A stretch of DNA of 64,000 nt, from positions 186,001 to 250,000 of the forward strand of contig NZ_CP024901.1 in the NCBI RefSeq assembly GCF_003343245.1, given 5' to 3'. The notes beneath the pieces are model-generated. The model worked only from the letters and a program-made list of their open reading frames with translations, searched no databases and was not told the origin of the DNA. The stretch's first letter is position 1; every line of letters begins with the position of its first letter. Made by a program: the position numbers and the translations under genes. Below, piece after piece: positions 10,789 to 19,888 of this stretch. This DNA comes from Photorhabdus laumondii subsp. laumondii (GTDB lineage: Bacteria; Pseudomonadota; Gammaproteobacteria; Enterobacterales; Enterobacteriaceae).

Positions 10789-11029
10789 ATTAAAAATTGG
10801 AAATGATTCTTTTGATATATCATCGAATGAAACGATTTTGAAATGTGCTTATAAGAATGGAGTTAAATTAAAATATCATTGCGCTTCTGGATATTGTGGT
10901 AAATGTCAAGTAAAGCTTATTTCTGGTGAAGTTAATTTAGATCATTCTGGTGGAATATCTAGAGATAAAATATCTTCTGGATATATACTGACTTGCTGCT
11001 CATACCCGAAAAGCAACATTGAAATATAG
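10775..11029 (+). CDS. cpmE: [2Fe-2S] ferredoxin (CarE homologue)
   Basis: 84-aa plant-type ferredoxin with the cluster cysteines in CASGYCGKCQV and a fourth in LTCCSYP. It would pass electrons between CpmD and an acceptor. The ATG at 10775 lies inside the end of cpmD, with GGGAG 8 bases upstream. Confidence 0.92.
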   Translation: MDVFKLKIGNDSFDISSNETILKCAYKNGVKLKYHCASGYCGKCQVKLISGEVNLDHSGGISRDKISSGYILTCCSYPKSNIEI

Positions 11030-11036
11030 GAAAAAA

Positions 11037-11885
11037 ATGAAATATATTTATTTGTTTTTATCTATAATAATGTCATCAAAAGCATATTCATTTGATAACA
11101 TGAAACTCAGCTTTGTTGAAGGCGGTGATTTTTACGTTGGTAGTGTGTTTGGCGCTCAAAATTATGAATCTCATTCTAATGTTACATTAAATTCTTTTTA
11201 TATCATGAAGAATGAAGTTACTTATTCAGAATATAAAGAGGTATATGAATGGGCTATATTAAATGGTTATGATTTTGATGATGGATGTAATGGGTCACAT
11301 TATGAAGATTGTCTTCCTCCTGAGCAGGATGAAGGCAGGCATCCTGTGACTAGTATTAAATGGTTAGATACCATTCTTTTTTCAAATGCATTAAGTGAGA
11401 AATTAAAACTCACTCCAGTATATTTTCAAAAAGGAAATAAAATTATTAGAAAAAAAGACAAAAACTTAGAGATCTTTATAAATACAAACGCTAATGGCTA
11501 TCGTTTACCTACCTTAAATGAATGGCATGTTGCAGCAAGGGGCGGAGAACCTGCCTTACGATTAGGAAGATATGGATACTATCACTCTGGAAGCAATGAT
11601 TCTAAGAAGGTGGCATGGTATCCAGAGTTTAATACAAGTAATTTTGGAACACAGGTTGTAGGTAAATTATCTCCAAACGACTTAGATTTATACGATATGA
11701 GTGGAAATGTTTCTGAATGGGTCTATGATAGTTATGAACTTGGTACAGTTAAGTTGTACTATTTTTGTGGTGGAAGTTATCTTTCCCATGCAAACAGCTT
11801 ATCCAGTTGTGATAACCATAGTTCAGGATATATTATGCCAGATGTTGGATTTAGATTAGTTAGGAGCTATTTAAATGAAAAATAA
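11037..11885 (+). CDS. cpmF: FGE-sulfatase-domain exported protein, carbapenem immunity (CarF-like)
   Basis: About 282 aa. A TTG at 11019 is in frame, but ATG 11037 follows AGGA of the cpmE stop region and gives a clean signal peptide (MKYIYLFLSIIMSSKAYS). The mature part is a formylglycine-generating-enzyme/SUMF1-like fold with MSGNVSEWVYDSY and GFRLVR near the C-terminus. In Pectobacterium carF and carG give carbapenem self-resistance (known); the position right after carE and before carG supports the same role here. The active-site Cys pair typical of true FGEs is not evident, so a non-catalytic role is likely. Confidence 0.78.
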   Translation: MKYIYLFLSIIMSSKAYSFDNMKLSFVEGGDFYVGSVFGAQNYESHSNVTLNSFYIMKNEVTYSEYKEVYEWAILNGYDFDDGCNGSHYEDCLPPEQDEGRHPVTSIKWLDTILFSNALSEKLKLTPVYFQKGNKIIRKKDKNLEIFINTNANGYRLPTLNEWHVAARGGEPALRLGRYGYYHSGSNDSKKVAWYPEFNTSNFGTQVVGKLSPNDLDLYDMSGNVSEWVYDSYELGTVKLYYFCGGSYLSHANSLSSCDNHSSGYIMPDVGFRLVRSYLNEK

Positions 11886-12411
11886 ATTTTACCTTATTTT
11901 TATTTTACTTTTCTCGTTTGAGGCATTTTCTCATTGCGGAAATAAGGTAAATCTAAAGGATGGAATCAATCTTATAGATTTGAATGGTGATGGAAAAAAA
12001 GATGTAATTTTTTATGCCAAATTTGAAAACAATACATCTCATCCAAGTAACACATTAACTGTTTTTATAAAAAATAAAAATGGGAAATTTAATATAGTTC
12101 CACTCCCAAATGATACTGGTTTTACTTGGTTTGATTTTAAATTATCTGCTTCTGAAATAAAAATACAAGATTACGAGCTAGGGGTAAAAAATGGAGTTTA
12201 TTATATTATTTTTTTTCGCAAAAAAAATAATGATGATGACATATTTGGAGAATACCCAGTAGAATTTATTAAATATGATATAAAATATAACAATGAAGTG
12301 CCTGGTATTTCAAATTATTATTGGGATTATACTAAATCCTATCTTACAAAGAAAAAATATAAAAATGTTAGTGATGCCATGACAGAATATAATATGGAGT
12401 GTAGTTTATGA
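11875..12411 (+). CDS. cpmG: Periplasmic carbapenem intrinsic-resistance protein (CarG-like)
   Basis: 178-aa protein with signal peptide (MKNKFYLIFILLFSFEAFS) and an EF-hand-like DLNGDGKKD loop. CarG is a secreted/periplasmic protein that protects producers from their own carbapenem by an unknown, non-beta-lactamase mechanism. Overlaps the end of cpmF by 11 bases and the start of cpmH by 4 bases, so it is co-translated. Confidence 0.82.
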   Translation: MKNKFYLIFILLFSFEAFSHCGNKVNLKDGINLIDLNGDGKKDVIFYAKFENNTSHPSNTLTVFIKNKNGKFNIVPLPNDTGFTWFDFKLSASEIKIQDYELGVKNGVYYIIFFRKKNNDDDIFGEYPVEFIKYDIKYNNEVPGISNYYWDYTKSYLTKKKYKNVSDAMTEYNMECSL

Positions 12412-12953
12412 AATTTTTTTTATTTTTTTTTGTTTTTTTATCTTTTTTTTGTCATTCAGGAGAAAATGAATCTTTTAGAAAAAAAATACAAAAAAAAATT
12501 GACGATAAAATATTATTATGCCTAGGTGAAACTGAATGGCCAGTATCAATTAATGAAAATTCTATATGGGTTAATGCGAACATGGAATCTCTTGTTGATG
12601 CTGGATTAGTGAAATTGGATTTTAAAAGAGGAAAAAATAAATTATGGAACTTAACCAAGTTAGGAAAAAAAGAATTTAATAAAAATGGTGATTTTTGTTA
12701 CGGTAGAATGATGTTAAAAGACATTCTAAATATAAATTACATAAATAAAAAAAGAGGATTTATAGTTTTTAACTACTATGTACACTTATTACCTGAATGG
12801 GCTAAGAACAAATCAATAAGGTTTGCATATTCTTATCTAGATAATATTATCACAGGCATTGACAATGAAAAATATCAAATTGAATTTGAAAAATCTGACA
12901 CTGGGATTATTAAAATAATAAGTGATCCTATTCAACTTGAAATTCTTTACTAA
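12408..12953 (+). CDS. cpmH: CpmH, exported protein of unknown function
   Basis: 181-aa last gene of the cluster. The N-terminus MKFFLFFFVFLSFFCHSG is a phenylalanine-rich signal peptide encoded by four runs of 7-9 T. The mature segment LVDAGLVKLDF followed by LWNLTKLGKKEF resembles the beta-wing of a winged helix, but the protein should be exported. Function is not known to me; position suggests a role in immunity or export. Confidence 0.78.
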   Translation: MKFFLFFFVFLSFFCHSGENESFRKKIQKKIDDKILLCLGETEWPVSINENSIWVNANMESLVDAGLVKLDFKRGKNKLWNLTKLGKKEFNKNGDFCYGRMMLKDILNINYINKKRGFIVFNYYVHLLPEWAKNKSIRFAYSYLDNIITGIDNEKYQIEFEKSDTGIIKIISDPIQLEILY

Positions 12954-13101
12954 TTTTAAGCAATAATAGAGTTCAGAAACAACGGAATAGTACACGCCGT
13001 TAAGTAACTATTTAAATTACAGCCTCAATTTTTCAGAAAGATGGTCTGTTGCTTGCGCTGGATCACTCTGTTGATTTTTCTGAGGCATAAATCCGATTTC
13101 T

Positions 13102-13469
13102 AGGTTATGTCCCTCAACTAAATTATGGCCTTAAGAAATAAGCAGATACAACCTAATTTCACCATAGCGTGCTGTCTTTTCATAACGGGTGGCGATGCGA
13201 CGATGCTCTTTGAGTCGACCAATACATCTTTCTACAACATTTCTTCTTCGATACGTTTCATGGTCGAATTTAACCCGTCCATCTGACCACGCTTTTTCAT
13301 TTGATTTATAGAGAATTATCACTTTTATTCCCTGACTTTTTAACCGGTTATAAGGGGAGCAATCACTCCCATGCTTCATCAGGAAGGTCGTAATGAGCCA
13401 TAACATGTTTTTTCCGAAAGTCAGAGCCAGATAGATTATTCTATCTCAGCCTATTGCGGGACACAGCCT
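13102..13469 (-). mobile_element. 368-bp remnant of an IS5-family (IS427-like) insertion sequence (right copy)
   Basis: Has the same termini as 5626-5748: AGGTTATGTCCCTCAA at left and TTGCGGGACACAGCCT at right. On the minus strand (13131-13406) it encodes the C-terminal end of an IS5-type DDE transposase, including YRRRNVVERCIGRLKEHRR and IATRYEKTA; the N-terminal two thirds are missing. The outer right end abuts TAATCATCAG, which resumes the split gene. Not autonomous. Confidence 0.85.
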
Positions 13470-14075
13470 AATCATCAGCGGGCCTGTGAGTTAACAACGC
13501 TACACTCCCGAGAAGTCACTTTGGCCTTTCCTCGCCTTGAGAATAAAGGATTTTTAGTCTCATCAGGTGAGAAGCGTAATAAGTCTTATACATTGCCGGG
13601 TATGTCGTTACCAAGCCCTGAAGAACTTTTCTCTGCTGGAACAATAAATAATATTAATAATAAATTGGACTTACCCCATAAGGAATCTAGCTTGCCTCAT
13701 TCATATTCAGGTATTCAAATCCACCGAGATGAGTTAGGGCGTCTTGCTCCTTCATCGTTTAGCCTGCCATTTATTGATGACTTAAAGTACATAACATCCG
13801 ATTTAAGAGAAAAATTGCGAGAAATTGCTAAACCAGCTTATGAAAATCGTCGATTAGATCTAGAACAAATGCAATCGATTATTATGAAACTTTGTCAATC
13901 TCACTATATCCGTATTGATGTGTTAGGCATACTACTTAATCGTTCTGCAAAGAATCTCAGACAGCGCCATATAAAACCACTGCTTAATAAGCAGAATCTA
14001 ATGATGGCATTTCCACAGACACCGAATCATCCCAATCAAGGATATACTGTCAAAGATGTATTACAGAAGGATTGA
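13470..14075 (+). pseudogene. Right fragment of the split helicase-like/AAA_4-type DNA-binding gene
   Basis: The frame is open from the IS end, reading NHQRACELTTLHSREVTLAF and ending in TVKDVLQKD at 14075. It looks like the C-terminal helix-turn-helix part of AlbA_2/AAA_4 (RecG-like) regulators: LEQMQSIIMKLCQSHYI followed by LGILLNRSAKNLRQRHI is a typical passage. The N-terminal part lies 7.8 kb upstream at 5434-5625. A TTG at 13521 could start a truncated peptide, but I treat it as a remnant. Confidence 0.6.
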
Positions 14076-14116
14076 TATTTCTTATGGTAGAACAATAGAG
14101 AAGTATTTAATTTATT

Positions 14117-14243
14117 TATACCCGTTATCTTTCAAGTTGCCTCTTTGTTGGCTGCACTTACTCACCCCGGTTACATAGTTATCTATGCTCCCGGGGATTC
14201 GCTCCCTTGCCGTCGCGATGCATCTTGAAATCCATTGGGTATA
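14117..14243 (+). repeat. ERIC element, copy 1
   Basis: 127 bp including the TA target dinucleotides. Begins TATACCCGTTATCTTTCAAG and ends CTTGAAATCCATTGGGTATA, with the ERIC core CTCCCGGGGATTCGCTCCC. Same length as the four other copies in the window. Confidence 0.9.
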
Positions 14244-14297
14244 TAGGATAAAACAACCAGCAGAAGATAGAAATAAAGTAGGTCGAGGTTCATAGTT

Positions 14298-15185
14298 TTA
14301 TACTCTGCAATAAGTCGTTACTTGAATAAAATCAGCAGATTCACCGATTTTTATTTCAACATTTACGTCTTTGACTTCATTAATATTATTTATATGTGTG
14401 CCTCCGCATGGGATAGTGACTACCTTAGAGTCAATAGTCGATTTCCATAATCTAGTGTCATTAATCTCTTTTGATTTATATTCAATGGTTATTTCCGCAC
14501 CCTGAGATAACCAATTATTGAGTGTGTTATTAACTTCTCTATTAATTTTATCCAGATTTTTAATTAGTATATTTTTATCAAATCCTTTCTTTTTGATCGA
14601 TTTACCAAAGCGATAAATATCAACGGATTTAAGTTCTGTAATAGAAGATTGGTAAATGGCAGCTTTATCTAAATTATAGTTTCCCAAATCATCGGTATCG
14701 TACACTTTGGACCATATATGATGTGTTGCTTTATTTACAGCAAGGGACATAAAGTGGGCCATAGAGTGTGCAGCACTTACCTTATACCTTGTTTCATCGT
14801 TCACAGATAGAGTTACTGTTTTCCCTATAAGATCTCTCTCAGAAATTCCGTGTAAATCAGGTAAGTAGTGTGCTGGCATAATTTTTTCTGGCGACGTTGT
14901 TTGTTTCGTTATTTCCTGATCTATATATAAAAGACCATCAATAAGGCCCGCAGTGTAAACTTTTGTCACAGCAAGTTCTTTATCGCCTATTGAAATTATT
15001 CCATTATCATGTAGTTGGTCTGGCCACTTATAGTTCTTTGGGTAGAATGGACTATCTTGGGTTATCAAAAGGGTGCCACTTTCGTACTTCATAACCTCGA
15101 TAATGTTGGATTCTAATGTCAGGGTCCCTAGCATAAATGAAGCTTCTGCTTTTAATAGTTGATCAATATCTATATCAATAGTCAT
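14298..15185 (-). CDS. AlaX-like alanyl-tRNA editing domain protein
   Basis: 295 aa from ATG 15185; a GTG at 15197 is in frame but lacks a ribosome site, whereas TGAG lies about 10 bases before the ATG. It has the zinc/editing motifs of the AlaRS editing domain: HSMAH near the middle and PCGGTHINN in the C-terminal part. Free-standing AlaX proteins hydrolyse Ser- or Gly-mischarged tRNA-Ala. The N-terminal about 100 aa form the beta-barrel region typical of AlaX-M/L. It stands alone, and the DNA is AT-richer than the backbone, so it may be part of accessory DNA. Substrate unknown. Confidence 0.75.
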   Translation of the reverse strand: MTIDIDIDQLLKAEASFMLGTLTLESNIIEVMKYESGTLLITQDSPFYPKNYKWPDQLHDNGIISIGDKELAVTKVYTAGLIDGLLYIDQEITKQTTSPEKIMPAHYLPDLHGISERDLIGKTVTLSVNDETRYKVSAAHSMAHFMSLAVNKATHHIWSKVYDTDDLGNYNLDKAAIYQSSITELKSVDIYRFGKSIKKKGFDKNILIKNLDKINREVNNTLNNWLSQGAEITIEYKSKEINDTRLWKSTIDSKVVTIPCGGTHINNINEVKDVNVEIKIGESADFIQVTTYCRV

Positions 15186-15492
15186 GTAATATCTCACAAG
15201 TTATAATTTTGGGGCATCTATTGCTACCAGGTTGTTTGTTAAGTTCATTCCCTAAAAATAACTTAACAATTTGTTTTTATTTGAATTTTTATCTAATCAA
15301 AGATAGGGTTAAACAGTATCGATATGTATGTAACAGCTTTATTTATAGATTATTTTAGGTATTGTTGCAAATGGAAAAGTCACATGTTTTAAATGTTTTG
15401 TTTACATGATCAATAGATATTTTCAGAGTAAAATCTGTTGATTAGTTATCACAATAATTTTTTGGATCAAAAAATACACAGTCGAACTAATG
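15186..15492. other. Intergenic, divergent promoter region
   Basis: AT-rich spacer between two divergent genes. I see no further gene in it. Confidence 0.4.
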
Positions 15493-15513
15493 AGGTATAT
15501 GATACATATACCT
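15493..15513. promoter_or_regulatory. Perfect palindrome, candidate operator of the antitoxin-like gene
   Basis: AGGTATATG-ATA-CATATACCT is a perfect 9-bp inverted repeat ending 17 bases before ATG 15531, the usual place for an autoregulatory antitoxin operator. Function inferred from position. Confidence 0.5.
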
Positions 15514-15530
15514 GATAAGGGGAAATAAAT

Positions 15531-15761
15531 ATGGTTGCTATGGTAGAAATTAATATAAATCTGCTGGAAGAAACAATTAAAAAGCGTGAAATTGTAGAGA
15601 AATGTTCTCCTGATAAGTCACGTGCTACACAGAGCCGAAGAGCGGTAGATACTTATCTTGATGCTAATATTCCAGAACAGAATAATAGCGTTTTTGGTTT
15701 ATGGGGGGATAAAAAGTTGGATGGATTGAAATATCAAGGTAAGTTACGCGAAGAATGGTAA
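15531..15761 (+). CDS. Small antitoxin-like protein, no toxin partner seen
   Basis: 76 aa with AAGGGGA 7 bases before ATG 15531. The C-terminal FGLWGDKKLDGLKYQGKLREEW (in part) resembles the tail of VapB/Phd-type antitoxins that bind a toxin. No PIN-domain or other toxin follows before the glpD terminator, so it is either an orphan or the toxin has been lost. Family assignment is tentative. Confidence 0.5.
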   Translation: MVAMVEININLLEETIKKREIVEKCSPDKSRATQSRRAVDTYLDANIPEQNNSVFGLWGDKKLDGLKYQGKLREEW

Positions 15762-15953
15762 TGATTGCTATGAAGTTGCTAGTATTGTTTATATAAGAAT
15801 CTTAAAATGTTCGTGGTTAATTGCTCCAACAGGGAACATGAGGCAGTATTTTACACTGAATATATATAATATTTGGCTAATTTATGTGTCAATCAGGAAT
15901 TGGAAAGATTGATATAACATTGGAGGGAGAAATCGGATATAAATTCTACGCAA

Positions 15954-15988
15954 TAAAAACCGCGAGAAAGGTTTTAATATTCTCGCGG
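15954..15988 (-). terminator. Rho-independent terminator of glpD
   Basis: Stem CCGCGAGAA / TTCTCGCGG (15960-15968 with 15980-15988). Read on the minus strand it is followed by TTTTTATT, about 50 bases after the glpD stop. Confidence 0.85.
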
Positions 15989-16037
15989 TAGTCACGTTTT
16001 CTAAACTGGAAGATCAATGATTTTCTGTGAAGAAAAA

Positions 16038-17540
16038 TCAAATCTCAGTGCGTGGTTTAGCATTCTCCGCTAACCATGCTGCAATGCGTTGCTTCTGCTC
16101 TTCTTTTAGCCACATACCCAATTTGGTACGGCGCCAGATTGCGTCATCCAGTTCAACGACCCATTCATTATCGACCAGATAACGAAGCTCTGTTTCATAC
16201 AGGCCGTGACCGAAGGATTCGCCTAGATCGGTCAGATTATTAGCACCTTGCAGAATGAGTTCGCTGTTGCTGCCGTAAGTACGCGCATAACGTACAGCAA
16301 CGCCTTCCGGTAACCAGTTGTAACGTTTACGCAATAAACGGGCATAACCATCACGATCGCATCCTTCCAAATTACCCCCCGGTAACTGACCATTTCTGGT
16401 CCAGGCTTTTCCGGCCGTGGGATAGTATTGCATGAGCTTTTCGGTTGCGTGTTCTGCCAGCTTACGGTAAGTAGTTAATTTACCGCCGAACACAGACAGT
16501 AATGGTGCTTTGCCCTGTTCATCATGTATGTCAAGGGTATAGTCGCGCGTAATGGCCTGAGGTGAGTCGGATTCATCATCACACAGTGGACGTACGCCAG
16601 AATAGGTCCAGACGATATCGTCACGGTTAAGTTGTTTCTTGAAGTGGTCGTTATAAACTCTCAGCAGATAATTAATCTCCTGATCGTCAATCTTCGCCTC
16701 TTTTGGATCACCTTGATATTCCACATCGGTGGTTCCGATAATGGAAAATTCATCCATCCAAGGAATAACAAATACGATACGATGATCTTCATTTTGCAGA
16801 ATATAAGCTTGCGGCTCATCATGCACTTTTGGCACCACAATATGGCTGCCTTTGATCAGGCGAATACCATAAGGTGATTTCAATTTCAGACCATCGTCAA
16901 AGAATTCTTTAACCCAAGGGCCGGTAGCATTAACCAGACCTTTTGCACGCCAAGTATAGGTCTTACCTGTACGCAGATCTTCGGCTTCAACCATCCAACC
17001 CTCTTGTTCGCGCCATGCACGGGTCACTTTTGTTCGGGTACGGACTTCCCCGCCACGTTTTTTGACTTCTTGAGCGTTAAGGACAACTAAACGAGCATCA
17101 TCAACCCAGCAGTCAGAATATTCAAAGCCACGGACCAATTCTGGTTTCAGAACAGAATTGGCACCGAATTTTAGCCCTTTACTGCCAGGCAGGCTGACTC
17201 GTTTGCCCAAATTGTCATAGAGGAACAGGCCAATGCGGATCATCCATGCTGGACGTAAATGTGGCTGATGCGGCAGGCGGAAACGCATCGGAAAAGCGAT
17301 GTGTGGTGCAAGATTCAGTAAAACTTCACGTTCTGCCAGCGCTTCACTGACCAAACGGAATTCATAGTGTTCTAGATAGCGTAAGCCACCGTGGATCAAT
17401 TTTGAACTGGAGGATGATGTGGCTTTGGCTAAGTCTTGTGCTTCCAGCAATAGAACAGAGAGCCCCCGGCCAGCAGCATCTGCTGCAATTCCGGCACCGT
17501 TGATCCCGCCGCCGATCACAATCAAGTCTTTAGTTTCCAT
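16038..17540 (-). CDS. glpD: Aerobic sn-glycerol-3-phosphate dehydrogenase
   Basis: 500-aa FAD-dependent inner-membrane enzyme oxidising glycerol-3-phosphate to DHAP and feeding ubiquinone. The FAD-binding motif is at the N-terminus (IVIGGGINGAGIAADAAG), and the length is standard. Monocistronic, with its own terminator downstream and tandem candidate GlpR sites upstream. Confidence 0.97.
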   Translation of the reverse strand: METKDLIVIGGGINGAGIAADAAGRGLSVLLLEAQDLAKATSSSSSKLIHGGLRYLEHYEFRLVSEALAEREVLLNLAPHIAFPMRFRLPHQPHLRPAWMIRIGLFLYDNLGKRVSLPGSKGLKFGANSVLKPELVRGFEYSDCWVDDARLVVLNAQEVKKRGGEVRTRTKVTRAWREQEGWMVEAEDLRTGKTYTWRAKGLVNATGPWVKEFFDDGLKLKSPYGIRLIKGSHIVVPKVHDEPQAYILQNEDHRIVFVIPWMDEFSIIGTTDVEYQGDPKEAKIDDQEINYLLRVYNDHFKKQLNRDDIVWTYSGVRPLCDDESDSPQAITRDYTLDIHDEQGKAPLLSVFGGKLTTYRKLAEHATEKLMQYYPTAGKAWTRNGQLPGGNLEGCDRDGYARLLRKRYNWLPEGVAVRYARTYGSNSELILQGANNLTDLGESFGHGLYETELRYLVDNEWVVELDDAIWRRTKLGMWLKEEQKQRIAAWLAENAKPRTEI

Positions 17541-17552
17541 GCATCCCCCTAA

Positions 17553-17613
17553 AATGTTCGAAACAGTTCTTTAATGCTCGTTTTCGCTCATGATTGTAAT
17601 CAGAAATCGATCA
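17553..17613. promoter_or_regulatory. Candidate tandem GlpR operators upstream of glpD
   Basis: AATGTTCGAAACAG starts at 17553 and AATGCTCGTTTTCGCTCATG at 17573, one repeat period of 20 bases; a weaker third follows at about 17593 (ATTGTAATCAGAAATCG). These resemble the TCG-containing half-sites of enterobacterial GlpR operators, which also occur in 20-bp tandem. The region lies 12-73 bases before the glpD start. Confidence 0.5.
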
Positions 17614-17780
17614 ATAGCCAACTATTTGTTAAGAAAAAACATGCTCACGTGATATGGATAGCAAATATTACCTTATCCATATAATTTGCATGGCATTAAT
17701 GAAGAAGCTAAAAGATAGTGTAATTGTGGAACGGCAAGGAGATAGGGGATAGCGCTATCCCCCGAATATAGAGAAAATTC

Positions 17781-18539
17781 TTAGCAGAGTTCAAGCTGCA
17801 CGTTATGTTGCTCAATCACTTTATGGATGCTTGGCGGGGGAAGTTGGTCAGTAAAGAGGTGATCAATGAGATTCATGTTACCCAGATTAACCATAGCATT
17901 GCGGCCAAATTTAGAATGGTCAGTGACTAGCATAACGCAACGGGAGTTTTCGATAATTGCGCGTTTAATGCGTACTTCATGGTAATCAAATTCCAGTAAT
18001 GAGCCATCCATGTCAATGCCACTGATGCCGAGAATGCCGTAATCAAGCCGAAACTGAGAAATAAAATCCAGTGTGGCTTCACCGATAATCCCACCATCAC
18101 GGGAACGAATCTCCCCTCCCGCCAAGATTAAACGGAAGTCCTCTTTTGTCATCAACAGAGTAGCGACGTTGAGGTTGTTAGTGACAATTCGCAGACCTTT
18201 ATGATTTAACAATGCGTGAGCGACAGCTTCGGGTGTGGTGCCAATATCAATAAACAGTGCTGCGCCATCCGGGATATGGCTAGCAACACGTTGTGCAATA
18301 CGTGCTTTCTCTTCTGACCACATGATTTTGCGATCGTGATAAGCAGTATTAACTGAACTTGATGGCAACGCGGCACCGCCGTGATGCCGCTGTATTTTGT
18401 TTTTATCTGCCAGGTCGTTCAAATCACGGCGGATAGTCTGGGGGCTGACATTAAAGTGTTCAACCAACTCTTCAGTACTGACGTAGCCCTGAAGGCGTAC
18501 CAGCTCAACTATTGCATCATGCCGTTGAGTTTGCTTCAC
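17781..18539 (-). CDS. glpR: Glycerol-3-phosphate regulon repressor
   Basis: 252-aa DeoR-family repressor. The N-terminal winged HTH contains YVSTEELVEHFNVSPQTIRR (residues about 15-34), and the effector domain contains ALFIDIGTTPEAVAHALL. It is the last gene of glpEGR, 17 bases after glpG, and presumably represses glpD upstream of it when G3P is absent. Confidence 0.96.
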   Translation of the reverse strand: MKQTQRHDAIVELVRLQGYVSTEELVEHFNVSPQTIRRDLNDLADKNKIQRHHGGAALPSSSVNTAYHDRKIMWSEEKARIAQRVASHIPDGAALFIDIGTTPEAVAHALLNHKGLRIVTNNLNVATLLMTKEDFRLILAGGEIRSRDGGIIGEATLDFISQFRLDYGILGISGIDMDGSLLEFDYHEVRIKRAIIENSRCVMLVTDHSKFGRNAMVNLGNMNLIDHLFTDQLPPPSIHKVIEQHNVQLELC

Positions 18540-18556
18540 GATAGTCCCCTAAGTTT

Positions 18557-19405
18557 CTAAAAATGTCGGTTATTATTTTTGAATGTATGACGGTTATCCC
18601 ATAACGCCATCAGTAAGCCGATAATTAAACCGGAGAAATGGGCGGCGTTGGCAATCGATAGCCCAAATGCATCGAAGTATCCAACAATTAGCCAGAAGAG
18701 CGAAAAAGCCATCAAACCACGGGGAACACCAATACCACGTTCGGGCGCACGTTCACCGGTTAGCCAGACATAACCAATTAAAGCGTAAACAACACCAGAA
18801 AGGCCGCCAAAGTGAGAACCACTGAATAATGATTGTCCCCAACCGCTGAAAACCGCGGAAACAATCATAATGACAAACAGTTTTCCTGTACCGAGGTGCT
18901 TTTCTGTTTGTCCGCCAAGATACCACCACCACATGAGATTAAAGATGATATGCAGTAGTGAGAAGTGCAATAAGCCGTGGGTGACCCAACGCCATAGTTC
19001 CATATGTTGGCTATCGTTAGGCCAGGCCAGCCAAGACATCACCTGATAATCGCCGGCAAATTGCATCCAGAGATAAACGACGATATTTAGGAGTAAAATG
19101 GTAAGGGTTAATGGGCCAGCCTGACGACTTAAGTATTGCCAATTCAGATTATTGTGGTACTTCAATGGGTGATTCACATCGCCAGATTGCCAACTGGCCG
19201 CTTGATAACGTTCATTTAGCGGATCGCGAGTAAATTGCTCCAACTCTTGCTGAACTAGAGTAAGTTTAGTGTCATCTTCTAGCCACAGTTCGACGTGTTG
19301 CCCATCGTGACTGGGGCGCATAGTGAGATGGACCTGATGGGTTGCCATATAATCGATAAAGGCTTGCGCTAGACGCGGGTTTGAAATAGCGATTACGCGG
19401 ATCAT
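18557..19405 (-). CDS. glpG: Rhomboid intramembrane serine protease
   Basis: 282 aa. The N-terminal cytosolic domain of about 90 aa is followed by six predicted membrane segments. The catalytic Ser is in [13 protein letters not shown] and the catalytic His in [11 protein letters not shown]; the oxyanion region [14 protein letters not shown] is conserved. Lies 8 bases after glpE and 17 before glpR. Confidence 0.96.
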   Translation of the reverse strand: MIRVIAISNPRLAQAFIDYMATHQVHLTMRPSHDGQHVELWLEDDTKLTLVQQELEQFTRDPLNERYQAASWQSGDVNHPLKYHNNLNWQYLSRQAGPLTLTILLLNIVVYLWMQFAGDYQVMSWLAWPNDSQHMELWRWVTHGLLHFSLLHIIFNLMWWWYLGGQTEKHLGTGKLFVIMIVSAVFSGWGQSLFSGSHFGGLSGVVYALIGYVWLTGERAPERGIGVPRGLMAFSLFWLIVGYFDAFGLSIANAAHFSGLIIGLLMALWDNRHTFKNNNRHF

Positions 19406-19413
19406 GAGGTGTG

Positions 19414-19749
19414 TTATGCCGGATTATGTAAGGAGTCAACAGCGTGAGGATAGTCTCTGCGCCAGGCTTCAAAGCCGCCATTAATGCTGTAGACAGTTTC
19501 AAAACCGATGTTTAATAAATACTGAGCGGCACTCTGGCTGCTATGACCGTGATAACACATGACCATAACAGGTTGTTCGAAATTGGCTTGTAACATCAAT
19601 TCATTCAACGTGTCATTAGTCAAATGAAAAGCGCCACATGCATGACCTGTCCGGAAACTCTGTGGATCACGGATATCCACCATAATCGCGGATTTATTCT
19701 GCCAGTGTTGATAAGCCTGCTCAGGGCTGATAGTCTGAAAATGTTCCAT
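19414..19749 (-). CDS. glpE: Thiosulfate sulfurtransferase (rhodanese)
   Basis: 111-aa single-domain rhodanese. The active-site Cys is in [16 protein letters not shown]. First gene of glpEGR, ATG at 19749. Confidence 0.95.
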
Positions 19750-19837
19750 ATATATTGAATTGCTCTTAGAACTTATCCCGTTGGTTATTATTGTAATAAT
19801 GTTTTCCCGACGATTATCCGAGCGGGAAAATTTGTTA

Positions 19838-19888
19838 TCAGTAATACGTTATTAGTAATACATTTTTAGTAATACATTTTTAGTAATA
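19838..19888. repeat. 14-bp tandem repeat at the 3' end of nfuA
   Basis: TTAGTAATACATTT occurs at 19852 and 19866, with a partial third copy from 19880 and a degenerate one before 19852. The nfuA stop codon lies in the last copy, so the repeat extends from the end of the gene into the spacer. Confidence 0.75.
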
